Below, one piece after another: positions 1 through 9,900 of a stretch of DNA of 64,000 nucleotides. This DNA comes from Cafeteria roenbergensis (taxonomy: Eukaryota > Sar > Bigyra > Bicosoecida > Cafeteriaceae), in assembly GCA_008330645.1 (NCBI GenBank), contig VLTN01000006.1, positions 558,001 to 622,000 of the forward strand. The letters are read 5' to 3'. A model generated the notes under the pieces. It did no database searches. It saw nothing but the letters and a program-made list of their open reading frames with translations, and was not told the DNA's origin. Position numbers and translations under genes: made by a program. The first letter of the stretch is position 1, and every line of letters begins with the position of its first letter.

Positions 1-1456
1 GGGGCGCAACGGAGGAAGCGAACATCGTGCCGCCGGCACCGCCAGCAGCGGCCCTCGGGCTGGCTGAGGACAGCAGGGACGCCGACGTCGGTTGCGCCGC
101 CGCCGCGGCGCCCAGCGGGGAGGCCTGGATGGAGGCTCGCGCCTGGGCGAGCGCCGCCTCGAGGCTGGCCAAAGGGGCGCCCGCGCCCTCGAGGGCGGTC
201 CTGGCAGCGGCGGCCACGGCTTCGAGGGCGCGGAGCGCTGCGGCTCTGCCCTCGTCGCGGGTCCAGTCCAGAGCCCTGCCGAGGTTGTTTGTGCGGCGCT
301 CGACCTCCAGGTCGTCCAGCGCGGGGCTGGGCCCGCTGCCCGCCGACAGCACGGCCGAGAGGGAGGTGGGGGGCACTGCCGCGACAGCTGCAGGGCACGG
401 GGCAGCTGACGCCGGGGAAGGGGGAGCGGGGTCCACGGGGCGGGGGGCTTGTGCTGCAGAAGACGCCGGGGCGGCCGCGCTGGCTGGCTGAGAGAGGGCG
501 TCGTCTGGCGGCGCGGCGCGGCGCGCCTGCGCGAGCAAGCGGTCCTCAGCTGCCCTGCGGGTCGCAGCGCGGCGGAAAGGAATGCGGGGGAAAGGCGGAG
601 TGGACCGATCGCGAGGGCGCGAAGCAGCCGCGAGCGCTCGTGAGCTGCACTTGCCCGCGTGCTGCGGGCTGCCCAAAGCCAGGCCTCACCGGGTGGCGCT
701 GCGCTCGATTTCCAGCTCCCGGCCCATGCGGTTGGCCACAAACTCGCTCTCTGCCTCCTTGGCGAGCACAACGGCGGCTGTCGTGCGCTGCGCGGTGTCC
801 AGAAGCTGCTCTTGCCGCTCGAGGGCAGCGCCCTCGGCCTTGACTGCGGCCTCGAGCCTCGCGTTCTCGGCCTCCACGCGCTCCAACTTGCTCATCAACT
901 GCGCGGCACGCGAGTCAGGGCAACGCGCAGTCGATTGCGGATGCTTGCCCGCCGCGGCGACGCGCGCGGGGAGGCGGCGGCGGGGTCAACGTGCTTGCGG
1001 TCAGGCACTCCCCAACACACTCGCGTGTCATTGTGACATGGATCGGCCCGCGCGGCAAGCCGTGGGCTGGGCCTCCCGCCGTCCCAGGAGCCACGCCCCA
1101 CTGCCAGCCGTGCGCACCGCCCCAGCTTCGCAGGACCGGAGGCCGACGCGAACCGCCGGTTCGGCCGCGCTTCGGGAATGTTGCGGAAAACTAGCAACCC
1201 CTGCAGCGGCTTTCAGCCTCACCTTGCCGGTGAGCTTCTCCTCCTCCGCCTCGGTGGCCGCAGCAAGGCGCTCCATGCGGTCCTTCATATCTGCCAGCAT
1301 CGCCTGCTGCTGGGCCGCCAAGGCTCGCTCCTCCTGCAACTCTCTCGACAGGCGCGCCACCGCATGTTCTGCGGACTCGCCCTCCTCCTGCGCCACGACT
1401 GGCGGCCGCTCGCCAGTCGAGGAGGCCCGCACACGCTGGGGCGACCGCTGAGCCAT
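1..1456 (-). CDS. Coiled-coil protein, 3' part beyond the window edge
   Basis: Unrecognised gene, read from three exons: 1456-1223, 898-690 and 554 to the window edge. The joins keep frame: AAG|GTGAGG to CGCAG|TTG in phase 0, then CCCG|GTGAGG to CGCAG|GG in phase 2. The start is the ATG at 1456. About 332 codons are visible and no stop is reached. Residues ~25-160 are rich in Glu, Ala, Arg and Leu with heptad-like spacing (for example LSRELQEERALAAQQQAML and LERVEAENARLEAAVKAEG), which predicts a coiled coil. A Pro/Ala/Ser-rich linker follows, then a second helical stretch around LDDLEVERRTNNLGRALDW. No catalytic motif is seen. It diverges from the SPATA17-like gene across 195 bp. A cytoskeletal role is only a guess from that neighbour. 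Confidence 0.6.
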
Positions 1457-1651
1457 GGCCCCGGGCCCGATCGCGGGTTGTGGGTGCAAACTCAGGCCGC
1501 CCTGCCGCGCCCCTCCCGCCGCCCCAAGCCACGCACAGCCCAACCAGTGCGGCTCTGCCGCAATCGCGCCCCGCCGCCTCCGGCAGCCCCCGCGGCGCCG
1601 CCACCCCGGGCCAGGACCAGCGCACGCAGGCCGCGCGACCCGGGCCCCGGC
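1457..1651. promoter_or_regulatory. Divergent spacer, presumed shared promoter
   Basis: These 195 bases separate the ATG codons of the coiled-coil gene (-) and the SPATA17-like gene (+). Both promoters and 5' UTRs must fit here, which suggests one shared control region. I recognise no TATA box or other core element. Confidence 0.45.
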
Positions 1652-3760
1652 ATGGCCGAGTTCCTGTGCCTCTGGGCCGAGCGAGATGCATTTATCGACC
1701 GCCTTCGGGAGGAGCAGCGGTGAGCCGTTCGCTTGCCGGCTTGCCGCCCCGCGCGGCGGCTCCAGCGCGATGCCGCCGGCCTGGCCCGGTCGCGCCTCCC
1801 TCGATGCACAGTTTCTGGCCACCGAGCGAGGACGGAAGCAGGGGTGCCGTGCCTGCGCTTTCGGGCAGCTTCGCGCAGTGCTGGCCGACCGCAACGCAAC
1901 TGCGCTCGCGCCGCACCGGCCGCCCGGCGCCGTGCGGACGCGCGCGAGCCCCCGTCCACTAGCCCGCGTCTTGTGGATTGCGTCGCTGTCTGCCGTCAAC
2001 TGAGCGCAGGGAGGCCGACGCTGCCGCGGAGAAGGAGGCCGCTGCCGCAGTGGTGCTGCAGCGCAACTGGCGCGGAGCCGTCACCCGCGACAACATCACC
2101 ACGCAGCTGTGAGCCTGGCCCCAGTGCGCCGCCGTGCAACATCCGCTTCGAGGAGCAGTTGGGGCTGGCGTCCGCTCCCGCCCCCGCCCCCTGTCGCCGT
2201 TCGGCTCTTGGCCGCCCAGCGGCGTGTGCAGCCACCGCACGGCGGCGCCCGGCCGCCTCGTCCCCACTCGCCAGCCGCCGCTGCGCGCGTCGGAGCCAAC
2301 CATTTTCCGTTTCCGCCCCCCTGCTGCCGCCCGCGTCTCGCAGTTTCGCGTGCCTCCTCGTGCAGCGGGTGTTCCGGGGCCACAGCGGGCGCCGCATCGT
2401 CGAAAAGCGCCGGGCCCTCGTCGCCCGCGAGCAGGAGCGCGCCCGCCTGGCCTTCGTCGCCACGCAGGTCCAGCGCATTGTCCGCGGCTTCCTCAGCCGG
2501 CGCCTTTTACTCAACTTCTACAAGCGCCGGGAGAAGGTACAACAGCGCCACGAGGCAGGCCTTCGCCTCAGGGAGGAGACGCAGCGGCGGCTTGAGCAGC
2601 AGGTCGAGCAGAAGCGCGACGAGGCAGAGACCCGCGCCAGGAAGGCCTTCGCCAAGGCGTCGGAGGGGCTCCACCATCTGGTCTCCACCAGGGCGCAGCC
2701 TGGAATCTACAACCCTCCCTACGCCGCATCCCCCGCTGACATCCCCTCGGCCTTCAACGTCCCCCTGGAGACGCACCTGCGGGACGGGTCTCGCCGCTTC
2801 ATCCGCACGAGAGGCCTGTCCTCGCAGCGCTGGCCCCGCCCGCTGAGCCGCTCCGAGGCCACGGCAGTGCGAGCAGTCAAGGAGGTTGGCGGCGAAACCG
2901 CCGTTCGGGCGTTGAAGCGCGACATCGAGGCCCTGGAGGCGGCAGGAACGCTGAAGCCCCTCCGCCCGGGGCGGTCGCAGCTTCCGCGCACCGTGGGCAA
3001 GCTGGAGCCAGCGGTGGAGATGGCGGTGACGGGGGGGGGAGCTGTCTCGGGGGCGGGAGCGACCGGCGTGCATGGGGCTGTTGCCGCTGCAGCCACGGAC
3101 CTGGACGAGGAGCGCGAGCTGGAGGCCGCGGCGGGCATGCACGGTTTTGAGGCAGTTGCCGCGCGCTCGCTGAGGCGCCAGAGGGCGGCAGTGCCGAGCA
3201 AGTCGGGCGGCGCGCAGGCCGACCGCCCCCCTCCGTTCGTGGACAACCCGCGCTCCCTGCAGGCGTCGGCCCCGTACGGCATCGAGGCGGCCAGGGAGAG
3301 AGAGGAGGCTCGGTACAGGCGGTTGGCAGAGCTGTCGGCGACGCCCTTTGCGGCTGGGGGAAAGGTGAAGGAGCCGAAGCGGCCGCTGGGCGTTGCGGCC
3401 GGCGCGCCGTACGACGAGCCCTGGAAGGCTGCCCGGTCCACTCGCGAGCTGGAGCACACGGCGGAGGCCAAGGCGCTGCGCGTGGCGCCGCAGGCCTTCG
3501 TGTCCACGGCCGGGCGGGTGGACTCGTTCGAGGCGTCGGAGCGGCTCAGAGCGTCCGGCCGCGTGCCATCCTCGCAGGCGTGGGTCACGGCTGGCCAGGG
3601 CACTGGCGGGCAGCCGGGGGCGAGCCTGCGGCGGAGCGGGAAGCTGCCGCCAGCCAAGCCGGCGAGGGGCGGCAGCGCAAGCGGCAAGAGGCGGAGCGGG
3701 GCGGCAGGAGGCGGAGCGGCTGCCGTGCGAGCGCTGCAAGCCAGCAGAGGCAACGGGTGA
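1652..3760 (+). CDS. SPATA17: SPATA17-like IQ-motif protein
   Basis: Three exons, 1652-1719, 2010-2108 and 2344-3760, give 527 residues. The joins are CAGCG|GTGAGC to CGCAG|GGAG and CAGCT|GTGAGC to CGCAG|TTTC, and both keep frame. Three IQ-type calmodulin-binding motifs lie near residues 36-50 (VVLQRNWRGAVTR), 60-75 (LLVQRVFRGHSGRR) and 96-110 (VQRIVRGFLSRR). A basic helix follows, then HHLVSTRAQPGIYNPPY, with PGIYN at 175-179. Human SPATA17 has the same order of IQ motifs, helix and a LLSTKQIPGIYNSPF-like segment. That protein is tied to sperm and motile cilia and binds calmodulin. The C-terminal ~300 residues are Ala/Gly/Arg-rich and have no counterpart that I recognise. Family assignment is good; an axonemal role is inferred from the family. 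Confidence 0.8.
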
Positions 3761-4056
3761 TGATTGCGTGCGCCCCGCGTAGCGTGCCAGTGCGCGACTG
3801 CAGCGGAGCGAGGCAGAGCGGCGGGCACGAGGAATCGCTGCTTGGACTGCCACCACTGGCAGGGCGGGCAACGCAGCGCGCCGCACGATGGCGGGCGCAA
3901 ACGAAACATCACGCAGAAACGCAAGCAGCACCTCACGCAGAGGCGGGGCAGTGCCGGACACAGAGCGGCTTCCGGCCAAGCCTGGCCACCAAACACACTT
4001 AGCACACTCAGGCGGGGCTGTGGAACAGACCCGCAAGCGGATCGAGGCGACGGCGA
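3761..4056. other. Convergent spacer
   Basis: Tail-to-tail spacer between the SPATA17-like and aspartic-protease genes, which must hold both 3' UTRs. I see no poly(A) signal of the AATAAA type and no coding potential. Confidence 0.5.
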
Positions 4057-6650
4057 TCATTGCATGTACCCGCCCACAGCGTCGCTGATCTCGTCCTCCG
4101 TGAGGCCCATCCCAGCGTCGCCAAGTACAGGCGCAGGGTTGCTGAAGCCGTACAAGTCGCCTCCCATCATCATCGGGTTGGCCTGCGCATCGTCCGCGGC
4201 CTGCGCCTCCGAGGCGCGCTCCAGGGCTTGCTCGGCCGCAATAGCCTCCTCCTCGGTCGTCGGCATTGCCTCCATCTCCGGCTCCTGGGCAGCCTTGTGG
4301 TGGGCCTTGTGGAGCGTCTTCGAGGCCGCCTTGCTCGCCACAGCAGCCTTTTGGGCGTGCTTGTGGTGGGAGCCCGCCCCGGCCTTGTGCCCGTGCTTGT
4401 GGCTGGCACGCGAGCTCGCGGTAGAGCTCACACCCACGAACTTGGTGTCTGTGTTGCGCTCCACGCTCTTCTTTGCCGCCTCCTCCTCGGCCTTCTTCTT
4501 TGCCGCCTCCTCCTCGGCCTTCTTCTTGGCCGCCTCCTCCTCGGCCTTCTTCTTTGCCGCCTCCTCCTCGGCCTTCTTCTTGGCCGCCTCCTCCTCGGCC
4601 TTCTTCTTGGCCGCCGCCTTCTCCTCCTCCTCCTCGTCCTCCTCGTCCTCGTCCTCCTCGTCCTTGTCCTCTGCATCCTCGTCCGCCTTGTCCTGCTCCT
4701 CCTCCTCGCCGTCAGGGTGGCCCTTGTCCGCGCTGTGGCCGTGGTCAGTGCCCACCGTCTTGCCGTTCTTCTCGTGCGTGGACCGCGCGAAGCCAACACG
4801 GTCGTGGTCACGGTCGAAGACGGTGTAGTGGGTGCGGAGGAGGACCTGCCCGAGGGTCCAAATGCTGTCCTTATCGGGGGCGATGCCGCTGACACACTCC
4901 TTGATGCAGCGGCTGGACTCGACGTCGTCAGCGTCCGGGTGCTCCGCCGCGAGCTTGTTGCACTCCTCCTCCGGCACGCCTGCGGCGGGCACGCGGAAGA
5001 TGAGGGCGTAGTCCTCGGGCGTCATGGTGACCCGCACATCGGGGTTGTCCGCGCCGCCAAAGAGCACCAGGGTCACCGAGGGCATGGTGGCCAGGAGGGA
5101 GCAGGAGGAGGTTTGCACGTCGCGGAGCTCCTGCTGGACCATGTCCTCGGGCCCGTACATGAGGTAGGTGCCCGTGTCGACGATGGCGCGGCACATGCCG
5201 TCGGCCTCGCTGTCGCAGACGTTGGTGGCGTACTTCTGGCCGTCAGGGTAGGAGAGCTCAACGTTCTTGAGGCCGAGGGTCCAGTAGCCGCGGTTGATGA
5301 CGGCGGCCCACTGCAGAGTCTCGCCATCGACAATGTAGTCGGTGTCGATGTCGCCGAAGGTGACCATGCCGCCGGTGGGGCCGATGAAGTAGCCGAAGAC
5401 GTTGCGGTGCAGGAGGCGGTCGTTGATGATGGTGTCGAACACAGGGGACACGCCCTCGCGGCTGAGGTCCGAGTTGGGGTACGCAAGGCCCATGATGCCG
5501 CCCCACTTCACCTGCATAAGGAGGGGCACGTCGATCTCCTCCGCCACGCCGACCGTCTGGTACTCGACCACCAGGTTTCCGATCTTGAGCCGCGCCTGGC
5601 GCAGGGGGCCCTTCACGCCGCCCGAGAGGTAGTTGATGACCATGTTCGCGGGGAGGGGGTTGCCTGTGCTGCCCAGGTTGCGCTCCGATGGGCTCCGGTC
5701 GTCCTCGTTGGCCGAGGCGTCGAACTTGGCGTGGAGCTCGCACACGGGGTCCTTGCAGTCCTTGGAGGGCACCCAGAACTCGCAGCTTCCCGTGTCGAAC
5801 AGAAGGTCGAAGTCCTTGGTGGCGGCGCCGGAGCCGAGGGTCACGCGGCCGTAGTAGGTGGCAAGGCGCTTGCGGGTGAGGATCTGGGCCTTGAGGGTCA
5901 CGTCCTCGCCGTCGTGGTGCGCCTCCTGCGCCCAGCCGCCGGCCAGCTCGCGGAAGCCCTGAACCGCAGACGAAGCGGTCTTTGAGAGCCACGTGGAGAA
6001 GCCGGCGCGGGCGCCGGCCTGGGCGTGGGCGAAGCGCGGCCCGAGCGCGTCCTCCGACAGGCCACCGCGGAGCTGGCCCTGGGCGGCCGTCTGCCGCGCC
6101 GTGCGTGCGCGCAAGCTCGCCGGGTTGTGAGCCGCACGAACAGCCTGCTCGCTGTGGCGCTGGAAGCGACGCGGAACCGCGTCCGAGTGCGACTGGCGCT
6201 GCACGTAGATGGGCCGCTGGTCCTCCTCCTCGTTCCAGAGACCGTGCTGCGCCCACCGAAGCTCCTGAAGCAGCGCCGTCCGCGTCTGCTTGTCCAGGGT
6301 CCCCTTCACGAGGGGCACGCTGCGCGTGGCAAGGGGCGGCAAACGGAGGACGCGGCAGCAGGCGTGAGAGCGGGAGGGCGAGCGGGACGCGGCAGCAGGC
6401 GTTGCCGACGCGAGGCACGCCGGCCGGAGCGCCGCCGCGGCCCGGAGCGCCCCGCCACAGCGCACGCAGATGCTCACCTGAACGATCTCTCCTGCTTGGG
6501 ACCGAAGCCGTGGCGCTGGGCACCGGCGCTCGCGCCAAGGTCGGCGCTAGCTGCTGAGCGCCTGCGCGAGGCGTCGGCCTCGGCAGCCTGCGCCCCGCAC
6601 AGCACCGCGGCCGCCAAGGCGACGGCCAAGACGGAGCGCGCTCCCTTCAT
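4057..6650 (-). CDS. Secreted pepsin-like aspartic protease with charged C-terminal tail
   Basis: Two exons, 6650-6478 and 6319-4057, give 811 residues. The join TTCAG|GTGAGC to CGCAG|CGTG rebuilds a Ser codon. Exon 1 supplies a clear signal peptide (MKGARSVLAVALAAAVLCG) that the longest single open frame lacks, which is why I start here. A long prosegment runs to about residue 205. The A1 protease domain carries the two catalytic triads at Asp233 (FDTGSCEFWVPS) and Asp439 (AIVDTGTYLMYGP), so it should be active. It continues to WTLGQVLLRTHYTVFDRDHDRVGFA, the usual end of the family. About 220 extra residues follow: an acidic block, nine-residue Lys/Glu repeats near 627-675, a His/Lys/Ala-rich stretch and an acidic Ala-rich end. 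Cathepsin D/E-like in kind; probably lysosomal or secreted. Confidence 0.88.
4469..4615 (-). repeat. 27-bp coding tandem repeat in the protease tail
   Basis: One partial and four full 27-bp units, followed by another partial unit, encode the nine-residue repeat AAKKKAEEE in the protease tail. Units differ mainly at one position (tttgcc versus ttggcc). The period preserves frame, so copy-number change would lengthen or shorten the tail without breaking the gene. Confidence 0.85.
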
Positions 6651-6945
6651 CCTGCCGCGTCAAAGGCTCAACCCCTGCTCGGGCCCTGGCCTAAGGGCGG
6701 GTGGCTCCGTGCGGCGCGCTGCCCGCTCCGGCAGAGCCCCCTGGCTCGCAAACCTGCGGCTTGCGCGGACGTCGCTCGCTGCCGGGGGTTAGGTCAGTCA
6801 GGCCGGCGGTTGCCACCCGTTTGCAGCGCGATGGCCAGACGGCCTGACCAGCCGGAGTGCCGGCTCGCGCAGCGTCTGCGCGGCCCAGGACGCAGCGCCC
6901 ACGGGCACCTGGCAGTCGGCGCGGCCTGCGGGGCAGCCGGCAGCA
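6651..6945. promoter_or_regulatory. Divergent spacer, presumed shared promoter
   Basis: These 295 bases lie between the ATG of the aspartic protease (-) and that of the kinase-like gene (+). Open frames cross it but look like GC-rich background. No core promoter motif was recognised. Confidence 0.4.
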
Positions 6946-9900
6946 ATGGCCGACTGGCTCTTCAGCGGGCCGGCGGGAGCCAAGCCCTCGCGGGGCACCA
7001 CGGTGGCGACGTACGGCCGCAGGCGCAGGGCGCCGCCCGCGCCCGCGGCCAGCTCGGAGCGCGCGGCCGCTGGGGGGCGCCGCCCCGCCCTAGCGACTGC
7101 GAGCACAAACGTGCTGCCTTGTGACAGCGAAGCGGGCGGCCGCTCGCTTCTCAAGCGGGAGCCCGCGCGGCGAGCAGCCTCGCGGGCAGTTGCCCCGGAC
7201 TCGCCCCAACCCGCAGCAGCGCCCCACGCGGCGAACGAGGCCGAAGCTGCTGCGGTGCCGCTTGAAGACGGCGCTGTACCCTCCTCGCCCGAGCCGGCTT
7301 CGGCTCCGAGGCCTGCCCGCGCATTGCGGGCAAGGAGGGCAACGCAGCGTTCCAGCGTCGCGCAAGCGACGCGGACTCGAAGGGGAGGCACGGCGTCCGC
7401 TGCCGCCGGCACCGGCGCTGCATCCATTGATTCCCTGCCCAGGCGCGCTGCGGGCGCGCCTCGGGCGCACGCGCTCGGGGTCGAGGCAACAACGCCCGTG
7501 GCCTCGCGAGCTCCCGGCCCTGCCTCGGCCGCGGCCTCCAGGGACTCGCTGGACACGCCCTCGCCAATGCTGGGAAAGCGCCAGCCAGTTGAGCAACTCG
7601 GCGCGGCCAGCCCCACTGACGCCACTCCGGAGGCCACGCGCGGCCCTGTGCGAGCGCTGCACCGCATCGCTGCGTCGCCCAGCAGCAGCCCCGTGTCCTC
7701 CCCCAACAGTGTGGGCCGGAACTCGGATGCCTTGACGTGCTCGCCCGCACCCTCGCTGCTGTCTCTGGCCTCGTCGGCCGGCGAAGGGCGCGCAAAGCTG
7801 GTCGTCCCGTCTCCCCTCTCGAGCCCCGCGGCAGGAGCGGGGGTGGCGAGGGCGAGCCAGCCGCGCTCGCGCGTCTCGCTGGGGGGAAGCTCCTTGGCCT
7901 CATCCCGCCCGTCGCCCGCCCCGTCCTCCCGGCGGCGCTCCACCGGCTCTCTTCGCTCGGGAGGCGGGGCGCCCAAGGCCGCGGGGTCGGGCCTGATGAG
8001 CTGGATCGCGTCTCTCACGTCCATCGGAGCCTCCTCGGGAGTGACCGCCTACGTGCCTGGGCGCGGCTGGCAGCCTCGCACTGCGACCGGGGCCGCTGGT
8101 GCTCCCCACGGGCAGGCTGCCGGCCCTGACGGTGCCGCGGCTCGCAAAGGGAAGAAGCGAGGCATCCTCAAGGCGCGCCTCGCCCGCGCAGTCCACGCTC
8201 GCCGCAGCGTCTTCCCAGGAGGGGAGATTGCCACCGACGCCGCGTCGCTTGCGACTTCTGCTGGCGCTGGTGCAGAGGCTGCTCCGGTGACCACGTCTGG
8301 GATCTCAGCGGGCGGCGCAAGACTGCACCCGACGCCAGACGCAGCCAGCCGTCGAAGGTCGCTCGCGCACCGCGGTGCCACTGCCTTGCATGCACAGCCG
8401 CGGGACCGCGACAGCGTCGGCTCGCTAGCGTCCCTCCTGTCAACGGACAGCGTCGGCTCTCTCGGTCCAGCAGACGCGTCGGCACCGTCCCCTGCAGCAC
8501 GTCCGGCGCCCGCTGCGCCCCGTCGTTCGCGCCTTGGAGCTGGTGGCGTGGCCAGCGATTCGCTGGGCGACGCTTCCGCCGGCACGCCCGCAGCCTGCTC
8601 CGACTCGTCGTCCGACGAGGACGAGGACGAGTTCGTGCAGGGCATTGAGGCCGTCAAGGCCGCCCTCGCGGGCAGGAGGCCGATCCCCGAGCCGGCCAGC
8701 CGCTCCTCCGTGTCGTCGGTCGCTCGCGTGTCCATCATGGGCGCGGGGCGTCGCAGCGTGATGTTCCGCCGAGTGACTCGCTCGCAGAGCAGGGCCATGG
8801 AGAAAGCCAAGGCCGCAGCGTCTCAGGCAGCGCCTGCAACGGCGCTCGCCAGGGCCAAGGAAGCGGGGCTGGCTCGCTCCGCGGCCACCAGCAAGTCGAA
8901 GCAGCCAGCTGCGGCTGCGGCGCCGAGCGGCAAGTCTGCAGATGTTGCCGCGTCTGCCGGAGCCCCTGCTGCCCCCGGCGAGGTGCCTCGTGCGCGGCCC
9001 CGCGCCCCCGCGCCGCTCTCACGCGACCTCTTGGCGCTGCGGCAGATGCGGCGCGTGTCAATGGGCGTGGCGGCCATGGGAGGCGCCCTGGGCGGCGCCC
9101 GGAGCCTGCTGGCCGCCGAGGGCGCGACGGACCCTCTGGCGCGTGCCCGTGCATCCTTTGGAGGGCATCCCAAGCGAGTGGCCCTGCCGGGCATGGCCAG
9201 CGGGCGGACCTCCCCCAAGGGCGCCGATGTGCCTCCAGCTGGACCGCTCCCGGGCGCAGCAGCAAGCGGGGCCGGTGTGGGCGTGTCCGCAGAGCTTCGT
9301 TCCGCCCTAGCTCGCCGGAAGGAGCGGATCTCCGAGGGGAGCGAGAGCGGTCGGCTTGCAGGCGTCATCGAAGAGGAAGACGAGGAGGAGGAGGAGGAGG
9401 AGGAGGGGGGGGTCGACAACGGTGACGACCACGGCCGCAGCGCTGAGGCAGGGGGCGCTGATGCGTCCGGTACCGCAGGCGCACATGCATCCACCCCAGG
9501 GACGCGACGCTCAGCAGCGGCCTCGCGGCGCAAGCGCGCAGCCGAGCCGTCGTCAGGAGCTGGCGAGACCGCCGCGGCCGCGAATCTGGAGGGCCGCGAG
9601 GCGGAGAAGGATGAGACTTCCGAGGCCAAGGCTGCGGCAAAGGGGCTGGTTGAGGGCTCGACGCGAAGTGCGGGGCAGCTCGAGGCGGTGTTGCCTCTGG
9701 TGCTGGAGTGGGTCGCGGCATCGGAATTGATGGGGCCCCTGCCACTGGTGAGCCGCGCGTGGTCGCGAGCTGCCGCCGCAGCCTTCAACTGGCGCTCGGC
9801 GGAGGTAAGCGAGGAGGTGGTGGACGAGGAGGACGTCATCGAGGGCCCGGAAGAGGACGAGGAGGCCTCTGAGGAGGAGGCTGTGCGCAGGGTACTGCAG

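Noticed and set aside
4060-5985. A 641-codon plus-strand Leu/Val-rich open frame
   Set aside because: It is antisense to the aspartic protease and takes its Leu runs from the Lys/Glu repeats of the tail.
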